Under the pieces are notes generated by a model that saw nothing but the letters and a program-made list of their open reading frames with translations, did not search any database and was not told where the DNA came from. A program made the translations under genes and the position numbers. Below are positions 57,292 through 64,000 of a stretch of 64,000 nucleotides of DNA, one piece after another. Position 1 is the first letter of the stretch. Each line of letters opens with the position of its first letter. Source of the stretch: Thermomonas haemolytica (GTDB lineage Bacteria; Pseudomonadota; Gammaproteobacteria; Xanthomonadales; Xanthomonadaceae); the NCBI RefSeq assembly GCF_004346265.1, contig NZ_SMAP01000003.1, positions 62,001-126,000 on the forward strand, given 5' to 3'.

Positions 57292-57700
57292 GCCCTTCGC
57301 CTGGCCGGTGCGCGTGTATTGGGAGGACACCGACGCCGGCGGCGTGGTGTACCACGCGCAGTACCTGGCCTTCATGGAGCGCGCGCGGAGCGAGTGGATG
57401 CGCGCCGCCGGGCTGGACCAGGACACCCTGCGCCGCGCGCACGACCTGGTGTTCGTGGTGCGCGCGATGGAGGTCGATTTCCGCGCCCCGGCGCGCCTGG
57501 ACGATCAGCTTTCGGTCAGCGTGGCCCTGCTTGAATGCGGCGGCGCCAGCCTCGTGCTGGCGCAGCGGATCGAGCGCGCGGGCACGCTGCTGGTCGCGGC
57601 GCAGGTGAAGATCGCCGCCCTGCGCGGCTCGGACTTCCGCCCCTGCCGCATCCCCGCGTTCCTGTTGCCGCACCTCATGCCATCCCCGGAGAGTCCTTGA
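57284..57700 (+). CDS. ybgC: YbgC acyl-CoA thioesterase (Tol-Pal associated)
   Basis: 138-residue hot-dog fold thioesterase hydrolysing short-chain or phospholipid-linked acyl-CoA in the cytoplasm. The catalytic Asp and motif are in [19 protein letters not shown]. It starts within the ruvB end and its stop overlaps the tolQ start (TGATG), placing it at the head of the Tol-Pal operon as in E. coli. Confidence 0.93.
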
Positions 57701-58488
57701 TGCTGCCGTCCGCCCTGCTGCAATCGTTGCCGCAAGCCCTGCCCGACACCGCCGCGGCCACTCCGGTGGAACTGGCGGCCAGCGGTGCGCCCGCGGCCAC
57801 CGCCGCGCCGGCAGACCACGGCCTGGACATCCTGCAGCTGGTGCTGCACGCCAGCCTGCCGGTGCAGCTGGTGATGGCGCTGCTGCTGCTGGCCTCGCTG
57901 GCGTCGTGGGTCATCATCCTGCGCAAGAAGCGGGTGCTGGACCGCGCCGAGCGCGAGGCCGACCGCTTCGAGGAAACCTTCTGGTCCGGGGTCGAGCTGT
58001 CCAAGCTGTATGCCGCCGCCAGCGAGCGCCACCGTGCGATCGAAGGCATGGAGGCGATCTTCGAAGCCGGCATGCGCGAGTTCAACCGCGCCCGCCAGCG
58101 CCGCGGCGGCGACCCGCGCGCACCGCTGGAAAGCGCCCAGCGCGGCATGCGCGCGGCTACCTCGCGCGAGCTGGACGGGCTGGAGCGCAACCTCGAGTTC
58201 CTCGCCAACGTCGGTTCGATCAGCCCCTACGTCGGCCTGTTCGGCACCGTGTGGGGGATCATGATCTCGTTCCAGGGCCTGGCCAGCATGAAGGAGGCGA
58301 CCATCGCCACCGTCGCGCCGGGCATCTCCGAGGCGCTGGTGGCCACCGCGATGGGCCTGTTCGCGGCGATCCCGGCGGTGTGGGCCTACAACCGCTTCGC
58401 CACCCGCGCCGAGCGCATGGCGGTGCGCTACGACACCTTCGGCGAGGAGTTCGCCTCGGTCCTGCAGCGCCAGGCCCAGGAAGGCTGA
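57700..58488 (+). CDS. tolQ: TolQ, proton-channel subunit of the Tol-Pal system
   Basis: 262-residue inner-membrane protein, three membrane helices, forming with TolR the proton-driven motor that energises TolA during division. An N-terminal Ala/Pro stretch (about 1-45) precedes TM1; the GLFGTVWGIMISFQGL and EALVATAMGLFAAIPAVWAYN segments are TM2 and TM3 signatures, including the conserved Thr residues. The TGATG junction with ybgC sets the start at 57700. Confidence 0.95.
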   Translation: MLPSALLQSLPQALPDTAAATPVELAASGAPAATAAPADHGLDILQLVLHASLPVQLVMALLLLASLASWVIILRKKRVLDRAEREADRFEETFWSGVELSKLYAAASERHRAIEGMEAIFEAGMREFNRARQRRGGDPRAPLESAQRGMRAATSRELDGLERNLEFLANVGSISPYVGLFGTVWGIMISFQGLASMKEATIATVAPGISEALVATAMGLFAAIPAVWAYNRFATRAERMAVRYDTFGEEFASVLQRQAQEG

Positions 58489-58491
58489 GCC

Positions 58492-58932
<441 letters not shown>

Positions 58933-58942
58933 CGGGCCGCGC

Positions 58943-59887
58943 GTGAAGCAGACCCGCGCCGACACCGGCATCGCGATCGCGCAGGCCGTGCTGCTGCACG
59001 CGCTGCTGTTCGCACTGCTGTTCGCCGGCCTGCGCTGGTCGCAGCGCAACGTCGCGCTGAGTGCGCAGGGCGATCCGATCGAGGCCGACCTGGTGGCGGT
59101 TTCCGACCTCAGCGCGCCGCTGCAGCGCGCCCTGCGCCGCGCTCCGGCCCAGGCGCCGTCGCCGGCGCCGCTGCCCGAGCCGCTGCCCGAGCCGCTGCCC
59201 AAGCCGCTGCCCAAGCCGCTGCCCAAGCCGCTGCCCAAGCCGCTGCCCGAGGACACCCCAGCGGTCCCGCCGCCGGCGCAGAAAGCGCTGCCGCCGCCGG
59301 TACCGGAGCCGTCGCCGGTGGAGCAGGAAAAAGTCCAGCGCGACGCGCCCTCGCCGCAGGTGGCCAAGGTCCCGCGCGAGCAGGAGGAAAAGCGCCGCCA
59401 GCCCGACCAGGCCGAGCTGGAATCGAAGAGGCAGGCGGAGGCGGAGCGCCAGCGGCTGCGTCAGATCGAGGAATTGCGGCGGCTGCGCGAGCAGGTCGCG
59501 CGCGAGCGCACCCAGGCCGAGATGCGCGCCCAGCAGCTGGCGGATGCGCGCACCGCCGCGGCCAGCCCGGCGCCGCCGCCGCCGGGCAACCGCGGCGCCG
59601 ATCCCGGCCTGCAGGCGCGCTATGCCGCCGCGCTGCAGCAGGCGATCGCGCGCCAGTGGACCCGCCCGGAGTCGGTGCCGCTGGGCCAGCGCTGCCGCCT
59701 GACCATCCACCAGATCCCGGGCGGGGAAGTCACCAGCGTGGACATCTCGCCCGGCTGCCCCTACGACGCGCTCGGCCGGCGCTCGGTGGAGGCGGCGGTG
59801 CTGAAGGCCTCGCCGCTGCCGTATGCGGGCTTTGAAAGCGTGTTCAGCCGCATCCTGGAGCTCAACTTCGTGGCCGAGGACCGCTGA
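58943..59887 (+). CDS. tolA: TolA, Tol-Pal energy-transducing protein
   Basis: 314-residue protein spanning the periplasm: N-terminal membrane helix (about 12-32), a Pro-rich region with tandem PLPEP/PLPKP repeats (about 75-105), a charged helical domain II (about 130-205) shorter than in E. coli, and the compact C-terminal domain that contacts TolB/Pal (with two Cys in QRCRLTIHQ and SPGCPYDALG). GTG start 11 bases after tolR. Pro-rich repeats are encoded by a 12-bp tandem repeat. Confidence 0.9.
   Translation: MKQTRADTGIAIAQAVLLHALLFALLFAGLRWSQRNVALSAQGDPIEADLVAVSDLSAPLQRALRRAPAQAPSPAPLPEPLPEPLPKPLPKPLPKPLPKPLPEDTPAVPPPAQKALPPPVPEPSPVEQEKVQRDAPSPQVAKVPREQEEKRRQPDQAELESKRQAEAERQRLRQIEELRRLREQVARERTQAEMRAQQLADARTAAASPAPPPPGNRGADPGLQARYAAALQQAIARQWTRPESVPLGQRCRLTIHQIPGGEVTSVDISPGCPYDALGRRSVEAAVLKASPLPYAGFESVFSRILELNFVAEDR
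59171..59252 (+). repeat. 12-bp tandem repeat in tolA
   Basis: Nearly seven copies of a 12-base unit CTGCCC(G/A)AGCCG in direct order, encoding the tetrapeptide LPEP or LPKP. Unit length is a multiple of three, so copy-number change would lengthen or shorten the Pro-rich region without a frameshift. Confidence 0.85.
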
Positions 59888-60013
59888 TCGGTCAGGGCGT
59901 GCGTGCGTCCGCGCCCGCCGCCCGCGACGCCGCCTTCACGGTCTGCCTGCGTTCATCCTGCTGCTATCGTTATCCGACACTCTGTTCATCTTCGCGGACT
60001 CCTCGCCTTGCCC

Positions 60014-61333
60014 ATGCCTGCATCCCGACGCCGTTCGCCCGCCCGCTTCGCCCTGCTGCTGTGCGCGCTGGCGCTGTCGCCGCTGGCGGCCTTCGGCCAG
60101 TCCAAGGGGCTGGAGATCGACATCGTCGGCGGCAACGCGGCCGCGCTGCCGATCGCGGTGGTGCCGTTCGGCGGCGATTGCGGGCAGACCGACGTGGCCG
60201 CGGTGGTGCGCGCCGACCTCGCCCGCTCCGGCCAGTTCCGTAGCCCGGACCCGGCCAGCCTGCCGGAGCGGCCGACCCAGGGCAGCGAGGTGGCCTATCC
60301 CACCTGGCGCATGTTCAAGCAGGATTTCCTGCTGGTGGGGCGCTGCATCCCCGGAGGCGAGGGCTACCGCACCGAGTTCGAGCTGTTCGACGTGGCCAAG
60401 CAGCAGCGCCTGCTGGGCCTGGCCCTGACCGCGCCGGCCAGCGCCATGCGCGACGTGTCGCACCAGATCAGCGACGCGGTGTACGAGAAGATCCTCGGGG
60501 TGCCGGGCGCGTTCTGGACTCGCATCGCCTACGTCACCGCCAGCGGCCTCGGCCGCAACACCCGCTATGCCCTGATGGTGGCCGACGCCGATGGCTACAA
60601 CCCGCGCGCGGTGGTCAATTCCAGCGAGCCGCTGCTGTCCCCGGCGTGGAGCCCGGACGGCCGCAAGCTGGCCTACGTCAGCTTCGAGGGCGGCAATTCC
60701 GGGATCTGGATCCAGGACGTGGCCACCGGCAGCCGCGAGAAGATCACCAGCTTCCGCGGCATCAACGGCGCGCCGAGCTTTTCCCCGGACGGCACCCGGC
60801 TGGCGATGAGCCTGTCCAAGGGCGGCAACCCCGACATCTACGTGATGGACCTCGGCAGCCGCCACCTCACCCAGCTCACCAACCAGTACGGCATCGACAC
60901 CGAGCCGGTGTGGAGCGCCGACGGCAGCACGCTCTACTTCACCTCCGACCGCGGTGGCCGCCCGCAGGTGTACCAGATGCCGGCCAGCGGCGGCAGCGCC
61001 AGCCGGGTCACCTTCGAGGGCAGCTACAACGCCAGCCCGTCGCTGTCGCCGGACGGCAAGAAGCTGGCCACCGCGCAGGGCGCCGGCAACGTGTACCGGA
61101 TCGCGCTGATGGACCGCAGCACCGGCAGCGCGCGCTGGAGCATGCTCTCGCCCGGTTCGCTGGACGAATCCCCCAGCTTCGCCCCGAACGGCGCGATGCT
61201 GGTGTACGCCGCCCGCGAAGGCAGTCGCGGCGTACTCTATACAGTCTCCGCCGATGGCCGGGTGCGCCAGCGCCTGGGCCTCGCCGAGGGCGACGTGCGC
61301 GAGCCGGCCTGGTCGCCGCTGCGCAAGCGCTGA
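60014..61333 (+). CDS. tolB: TolB, periplasmic Tol-Pal protein
   Basis: 439-residue periplasmic protein: signal peptide (1-28, ending AFG), N-terminal alpha/beta domain (about 30-165), and a six-bladed beta-propeller with repeated [37 protein letters not shown] and [11 protein letters not shown]. It interacts with Pal and TolA. The ATG at 60014 is chosen because it starts the signal peptide; an in-frame Met at 59903 adds an unlikely 37-residue leader. 126 bases separate it from tolA. Confidence 0.95.
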   Translation: MPASRRRSPARFALLLCALALSPLAAFGQSKGLEIDIVGGNAAALPIAVVPFGGDCGQTDVAAVVRADLARSGQFRSPDPASLPERPTQGSEVAYPTWRMFKQDFLLVGRCIPGGEGYRTEFELFDVAKQQRLLGLALTAPASAMRDVSHQISDAVYEKILGVPGAFWTRIAYVTASGLGRNTRYALMVADADGYNPRAVVNSSEPLLSPAWSPDGRKLAYVSFEGGNSGIWIQDVATGSREKITSFRGINGAPSFSPDGTRLAMSLSKGGNPDIYVMDLGSRHLTQLTNQYGIDTEPVWSADGSTLYFTSDRGGRPQVYQMPASGGSASRVTFEGSYNASPSLSPDGKKLATAQGAGNVYRIALMDRSTGSARWSMLSPGSLDESPSFAPNGAMLVYAAREGSRGVLYTVSADGRVRQRLGLAEGDVREPAWSPLRKR

Positions 61334-61434
61334 TGCCGGCCGCCGGCGTGCGTTCCGGATTCTTGCTGTCGTTTTCCGCGATTCGTTCCGTGATTGATCC
61401 CGTGATCCAACCCAACCGTACCGAGGACCCCACC

Positions 61435-61968
61435 ATGGCTGTTTCGATTCCGCACATCGCCCGCGTCCTGACCGTCGCCGCCCTGGCTTCCGCCGTGGCG
61501 GTGGGCTGCTCCAAGAAGGTCAAGGAGACCCCGCCGGTGCAGACCCCGGTGGACACCGGCGCCACCACCGCGCCGGTCGAGGCGCCGCGTTCCGGCATGT
61601 ACACCCCGGCCGACCTCGACACCGATGCCTGCCTGCGCCAGCGCGTGGTCTATTTCGACCTCGACAAGGACGCGCTGAAGCCGGAGTTCCAGGCCATCAT
61701 CAACTGCCATGCCAAGTACCTGCGCGACCGTCCGTCCGCGCGCCTGCGCCTGGAAGGCAACGCCGACGAGCGCGGCAGCCGCGAGTACAACATGGGCCTG
61801 GGCGAGCGTCGCGGCAATGCGGTGTCGGCCGCGCTGCAGGCCAACGGCGGCTCCCCGACCCAGCTCACCGTCATCAGCTACGGCGAGGAGCGCCCGGTCT
61901 GCGCCGAGCACAACGAGGAGTGCTGGGCGAAGAACCGCCGCGTCGAACTGATCTACACCGACAAGTGA
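61435..61968 (+). CDS. pal: Pal, peptidoglycan-associated lipoprotein
   Basis: 177-residue outer-membrane lipoprotein tethering the membrane to peptidoglycan. Signal peptide with lipobox AVGC (Ala at -3 rather than Leu), a short Pro/Thr linker, and the OmpA-like domain: VYFDLDKDALKPEF and the peptidoglycan-binding NADERGSREYNMGLGERR. Four Cys in the domain may form two disulphides, an elaboration over E. coli Pal. The start has a GAGGACC site. Confidence 0.94.
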   Translation: MAVSIPHIARVLTVAALASAVAVGCSKKVKETPPVQTPVDTGATTAPVEAPRSGMYTPADLDTDACLRQRVVYFDLDKDALKPEFQAIINCHAKYLRDRPSARLRLEGNADERGSREYNMGLGERRGNAVSAALQANGGSPTQLTVISYGEERPVCAEHNEECWAKNRRVELIYTDK

Positions 61969-62765
61969 TGCGTTCGCGCGTCGTGTTGCTGGCCGCGGCG
62001 GTGCTGCTTGCACCGCCGGCGGCATTCGCCCAGCGCGCCCCCAGCCTGGCCGACCGCGTGGCGGCCCTCGAGCAGCGCGCGGCTGGCGATCAGAACTCGG
62101 TGGAGCTGGTGAACCAGATCGGCCAGCTGCGCAGCGAGGTCCAGGACCTGCGCGGCCAGCTGGAGGAGTTGCAGCATCAGCTGGAACAGGCCCGGCAGGG
62201 CCAGCGCGCGCAGTACCTCGACCTCAGCGGCCGCCTCGACCGCCTGGAATCGGGGCAGGCCGGCACGGCCCCGCCGCCGGTGGCCGCCCCCCCGGCCGCG
62301 CCTGCGGCGGCTGCCCCGGCCCCGGTGCGCCCGGCCGCCACTGCGCCGCCGCCCGCACCGGCCGCCACCCCGGGGCGCGACGAGCAGAGCGCCTACGGCT
62401 ACGCGCTGGATGCCCTGAAGGCGGGCGACTACGTGGAATCCGCGCGTCGCCTGCGCGATTTCCTGGCCACCTATCCCGGCGGCAACCTGGCCCCGAACGC
62501 GCTGTACTGGCTGGGCGAAAGCTATTACGTCACCCAGAACTACGCGCTCGCCGCGCAGCAGTTCCAGGCCCTGCTGGACCGCTATCCCAGCCACGACAAG
62601 GCCCCCGGCGCGCTGCTGAAGCTGGGGCTGTCGCAGTACGGGCTGCGCCAGTTCGATGCCGCCAGCGCCACCTTCCGGCAGGTGCTGCAGCGTTATCCCG
62701 GCACCGACGTGGCGCGTACCGCCGAGGACCGACTGCGCTCGATGCAGGTGGCCGGCAGCCGTTAA
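61968..62765 (+). CDS. cpoB: CpoB/YbgF, periplasmic cell-division coordinator
   Basis: 265-residue periplasmic protein linking Tol-Pal to PBP1B-driven peptidoglycan synthesis during division. Signal peptide (1-21), N-terminal trimerising coiled coil (about 25-85), a long Ala/Pro linker (about 90-135), and three TPRs starting AYGYALDALKAGDYVESARRLRDFLATYP. The TGATG junction with pal fixes the start at 61968. Same order as in E. coli. Confidence 0.93.
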   Translation: MRSRVVLLAAAVLLAPPAAFAQRAPSLADRVAALEQRAAGDQNSVELVNQIGQLRSEVQDLRGQLEELQHQLEQARQGQRAQYLDLSGRLDRLESGQAGTAPPPVAAPPAAPAAAAPAPVRPAATAPPPAPAATPGRDEQSAYGYALDALKAGDYVESARRLRDFLATYPGGNLAPNALYWLGESYYVTQNYALAAQQFQALLDRYPSHDKAPGALLKLGLSQYGLRQFDAASATFRQVLQRYPGTDVARTAEDRLRSMQVAGSR

Positions 62766-62774
62766 AATGCCCGC

Positions 62775-63461
62775 ATGAACGACGTCGCCGATGCGGCCGC
62801 CGCATCGGCGGCAGGCCAGGCCGAGCGCCTCAAGCTCACCGAAATCTTCCTCTCGCTGCAGGGCGAGGCCCGCGACGCCGGCTGGCCCACGGTGTTCGTG
62901 CGCCTCACCGGCTGCCCGCTGCGCTGCCAGTACTGCGATACCGCCTATGCCTTCCACGGCGGGCAGTGGTGGGAGATCGACGCCATCCTGCAGGAGGTGG
63001 CCCGCCACGGCGCGCGCCACGTCTGCGTGACCGGCGGCGAGCCGCTGGCGCAGAAGCGTTGCCTCGCGCTGCTGGAGAAGCTGTGCGACGCCGGCTACGT
63101 GGTCTCGCTGGAGACCTCCGGTGCGCTCGACATCGCCGGGGTGGACGCACGGGTGTCGCGCGTGCTGGACATCAAGACCCCCGGCTCGGGCGAGGTGCAG
63201 CGCAACCTGTGGGCGAACCTGGCGCTGCTGACCGCGCGCGACCAGGTCAAGTTCGTGATCTGCTCGCGCGCCGACTACGACTGGGCGCGCGCAGTGGTGA
63301 CCGAGCATCGTCTGCCCGAGGTCTGCGACGTGCTGTTCTCGCCCAGCGCCACCCAGCTCGCCGCGCGCGAGCTGGCCGACTGGATCGTGGCCGACCGCCT
63401 GCCGGTGCGTTTCCAGGTGCAGCTGCACAAGCTGCTGTGGGGCGAGGAGCCGGGGAAATGA
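62775..63461 (+). CDS. queE: 7-carboxy-7-deazaguanine synthase QueE (radical SAM)
   Basis: 228-residue radical SAM enzyme making the 7-deazaguanine core for queuosine. The Fe-S motif is CPLRCQYCD (Cx3Cx2C); VTGGEPLAQ is the SAM-binding GGE segment. It starts nine bases after cpoB. With queC next, it forms part of a preQ0 pathway pair; queD and queF are not in the window. Confidence 0.95.
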   Translation: MNDVADAAAASAAGQAERLKLTEIFLSLQGEARDAGWPTVFVRLTGCPLRCQYCDTAYAFHGGQWWEIDAILQEVARHGARHVCVTGGEPLAQKRCLALLEKLCDAGYVVSLETSGALDIAGVDARVSRVLDIKTPGSGEVQRNLWANLALLTARDQVKFVICSRADYDWARAVVTEHRLPEVCDVLFSPSATQLAARELADWIVADRLPVRFQVQLHKLLWGEEPGK

Positions 63462-63471
63462 GCGCCTTCGG

Positions 63472-63572
63472 CGTCATTCCCGCGCAGGCGGGAGTCGCTC
63501 CTGCTCTTCGCTTCCCCCGAGCCAATCGCGGCAGCACCATCAAGCGCGATTCCCGCCTGCGCGGGAATGACG
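63472..63572. repeat. 101-bp inverted-repeat (MITE/REP-type) element between queE and queC
   Basis: Two 27-base arms (63472-63498 and 63546-63572) are reverse complements with one mismatch, and each arm is itself a small hairpin of the ATTCCCGCGCAGGCGGGA type. This motif is a widespread repeat in Xanthomonadales and other bacteria (established knowledge). It occupies nearly the whole queE-queC gap; no ORF or promoter is visible inside. Confidence 0.85.
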
Positions 63573-63591
63573 GTTCCAAGGATCCCCGGCA

Positions 63592-64000
63592 ATGATCGAA
63601 TCTTCAAAACCTGCGGTCGTCCTGGTCTCCGGCGGGATGGATTCCGCCGTCGTGCTCGCCATCGCCCGTGAGGCCGGCTTCGCGCCGTATGCCTTGAGCG
63701 TGCGCTACGGCCAGCGCCACACCTCCGAGCTGGACGCCGCTGCGCGCGTCGCCAGCGCGTTGGGCGCGGTGGCGCACAAGACCGTGCACGTGGACCTGCG
63801 CAGCATCGGCGGTTCCGCGCTGACCGATGACATCGCCGTGCCCACCGATGCCGACGGCCACGTGATCGGGCAGGGCATCCCGTCCACCTACGTGCCGGCG
63901 CGCAACACCATCATGCTGTCGGTGGCGCTGGGCTGGGCCGAGGTGCTGGGCAGCACCGACCTGTTCTGCGGCGTCAACGCGGTCGATTATTCGGGCTATC
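63592..64000 (+). CDS. queC: 7-cyano-7-deazaguanine synthase QueC (3' end cut off)
   Basis: ATP-dependent enzyme converting 7-carboxy-7-deazaguanine to preQ0. The first 136 codons are seen before the window ends in frame, against a full length of about 220-230. The PP-loop appears as [17 protein letters not shown], and [16 protein letters not shown] matches the family. The four zinc Cys would lie in the missing part. AAGGATC lies upstream of the start at 63592. Confidence 0.93.
   Translation, partial: MIESSKPAVVLVSGGMDSAVVLAIAREAGFAPYALSVRYGQRHTSELDAAARVASALGAVAHKTVHVDLRSIGGSALTDDIAVPTDADGHVIGQGIPSTYVPARNTIMLSVALGWAEVLGSTDLFCGVNAVDYSGY

Noticed and set aside
62761-62774. TAAAAT as a -10 promoter for queE
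   Set aside because: It is only a few bases from the queE start codon, leaving no room for a ribosome site, and it overlaps the cpoB stop.

Overview
The window is a continuous stretch of chromosome from a very GC-rich (about 70% by eye) gammaproteobacterium, most likely Xanthomonadaceae/Lysobacteraceae (Lysobacter, Luteimonas, Thermomonas or Pseudoxanthomonas type). The signs are the gene content and order: pilMNOPQ, a MoxR/Bat operon, an E2 plus lipoylated-E3 pair, a large ATP synthase operon, ruvC-ruvA-kup-ruvB-ybgC-tolQRAB-pal-cpoB-queE-queC, abundant TonB-dependent receptors and DUF3011. Almost everything is core housekeeping. I saw no rRNA, tRNA, CRISPR array, prophage, transposase or integrase, and no gene-free stretch longer than about 300 bases.

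Layout. 1-4792: type IV pilus assembly operon pilM(5' cut)NOPQ, ending in a terminator. 4917-11767: MoxR ATPase, DUF58, DUF4381, two VWA proteins (the second fused to TPRs) and BatD, mostly with 4-base overlaps. 11817-13157: anion/amino-acid symporter. 13246-15231: transketolase. 15256-18362: copper-uptake module (DUF2946 protein, OprC-like TonB receptor, PCu(A)C periplasmic chaperone) with terminator. 18572-21784: pyruvate dehydrogenase E2 and E3, the E3 carrying its own lipoyl domain and a palindromic repeat in its linker. 22068-29291: atpIBEFHAGDC. 29426-35398: DUF4136 lipoprotein, ppa, nadE, bamD, rluD, pgeF and a GIY-YIG protein. 35514-38099: clpB behind a sigma-32-like promoter. 38167-39093: a zinc-ribbon/RDD/pilin-like protein in a visibly AT-richer patch. 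39280-45159 (minus): secreted esterase, CPA2 antiporter, TonB receptor. 45318-49359: ABC-F ATPase, SIMPL protein, FmdB zinc ribbon, DUF3011 protein. 49508-63461: aspS, GNAT, yebC, ruvC-ruvA-kup-ruvB, ybgC, the Tol-Pal system and queE. 63592-64000: start of queC, cut by the window edge.

The most unusual feature is not a new gene system but a set of small palindrome-rich elements. They sit between genes (kup/ruvB, queE/queC, ABC-F/SIMPL) and, more strikingly, inside or at the start of essential-type genes. A 114-bp inverted-repeat pair is read in frame in the E3 linker. About 60 bp of palindrome-rich DNA lies in the anticodon-binding domain of AspRS. A 173-bp event at ruvC/ruvA has duplicated the first 48 bp of ruvA around a hairpin-rich insert while keeping the ATGA translational coupling. 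I see no convincing evidence of a novel defence, secretion or biosynthetic system here.
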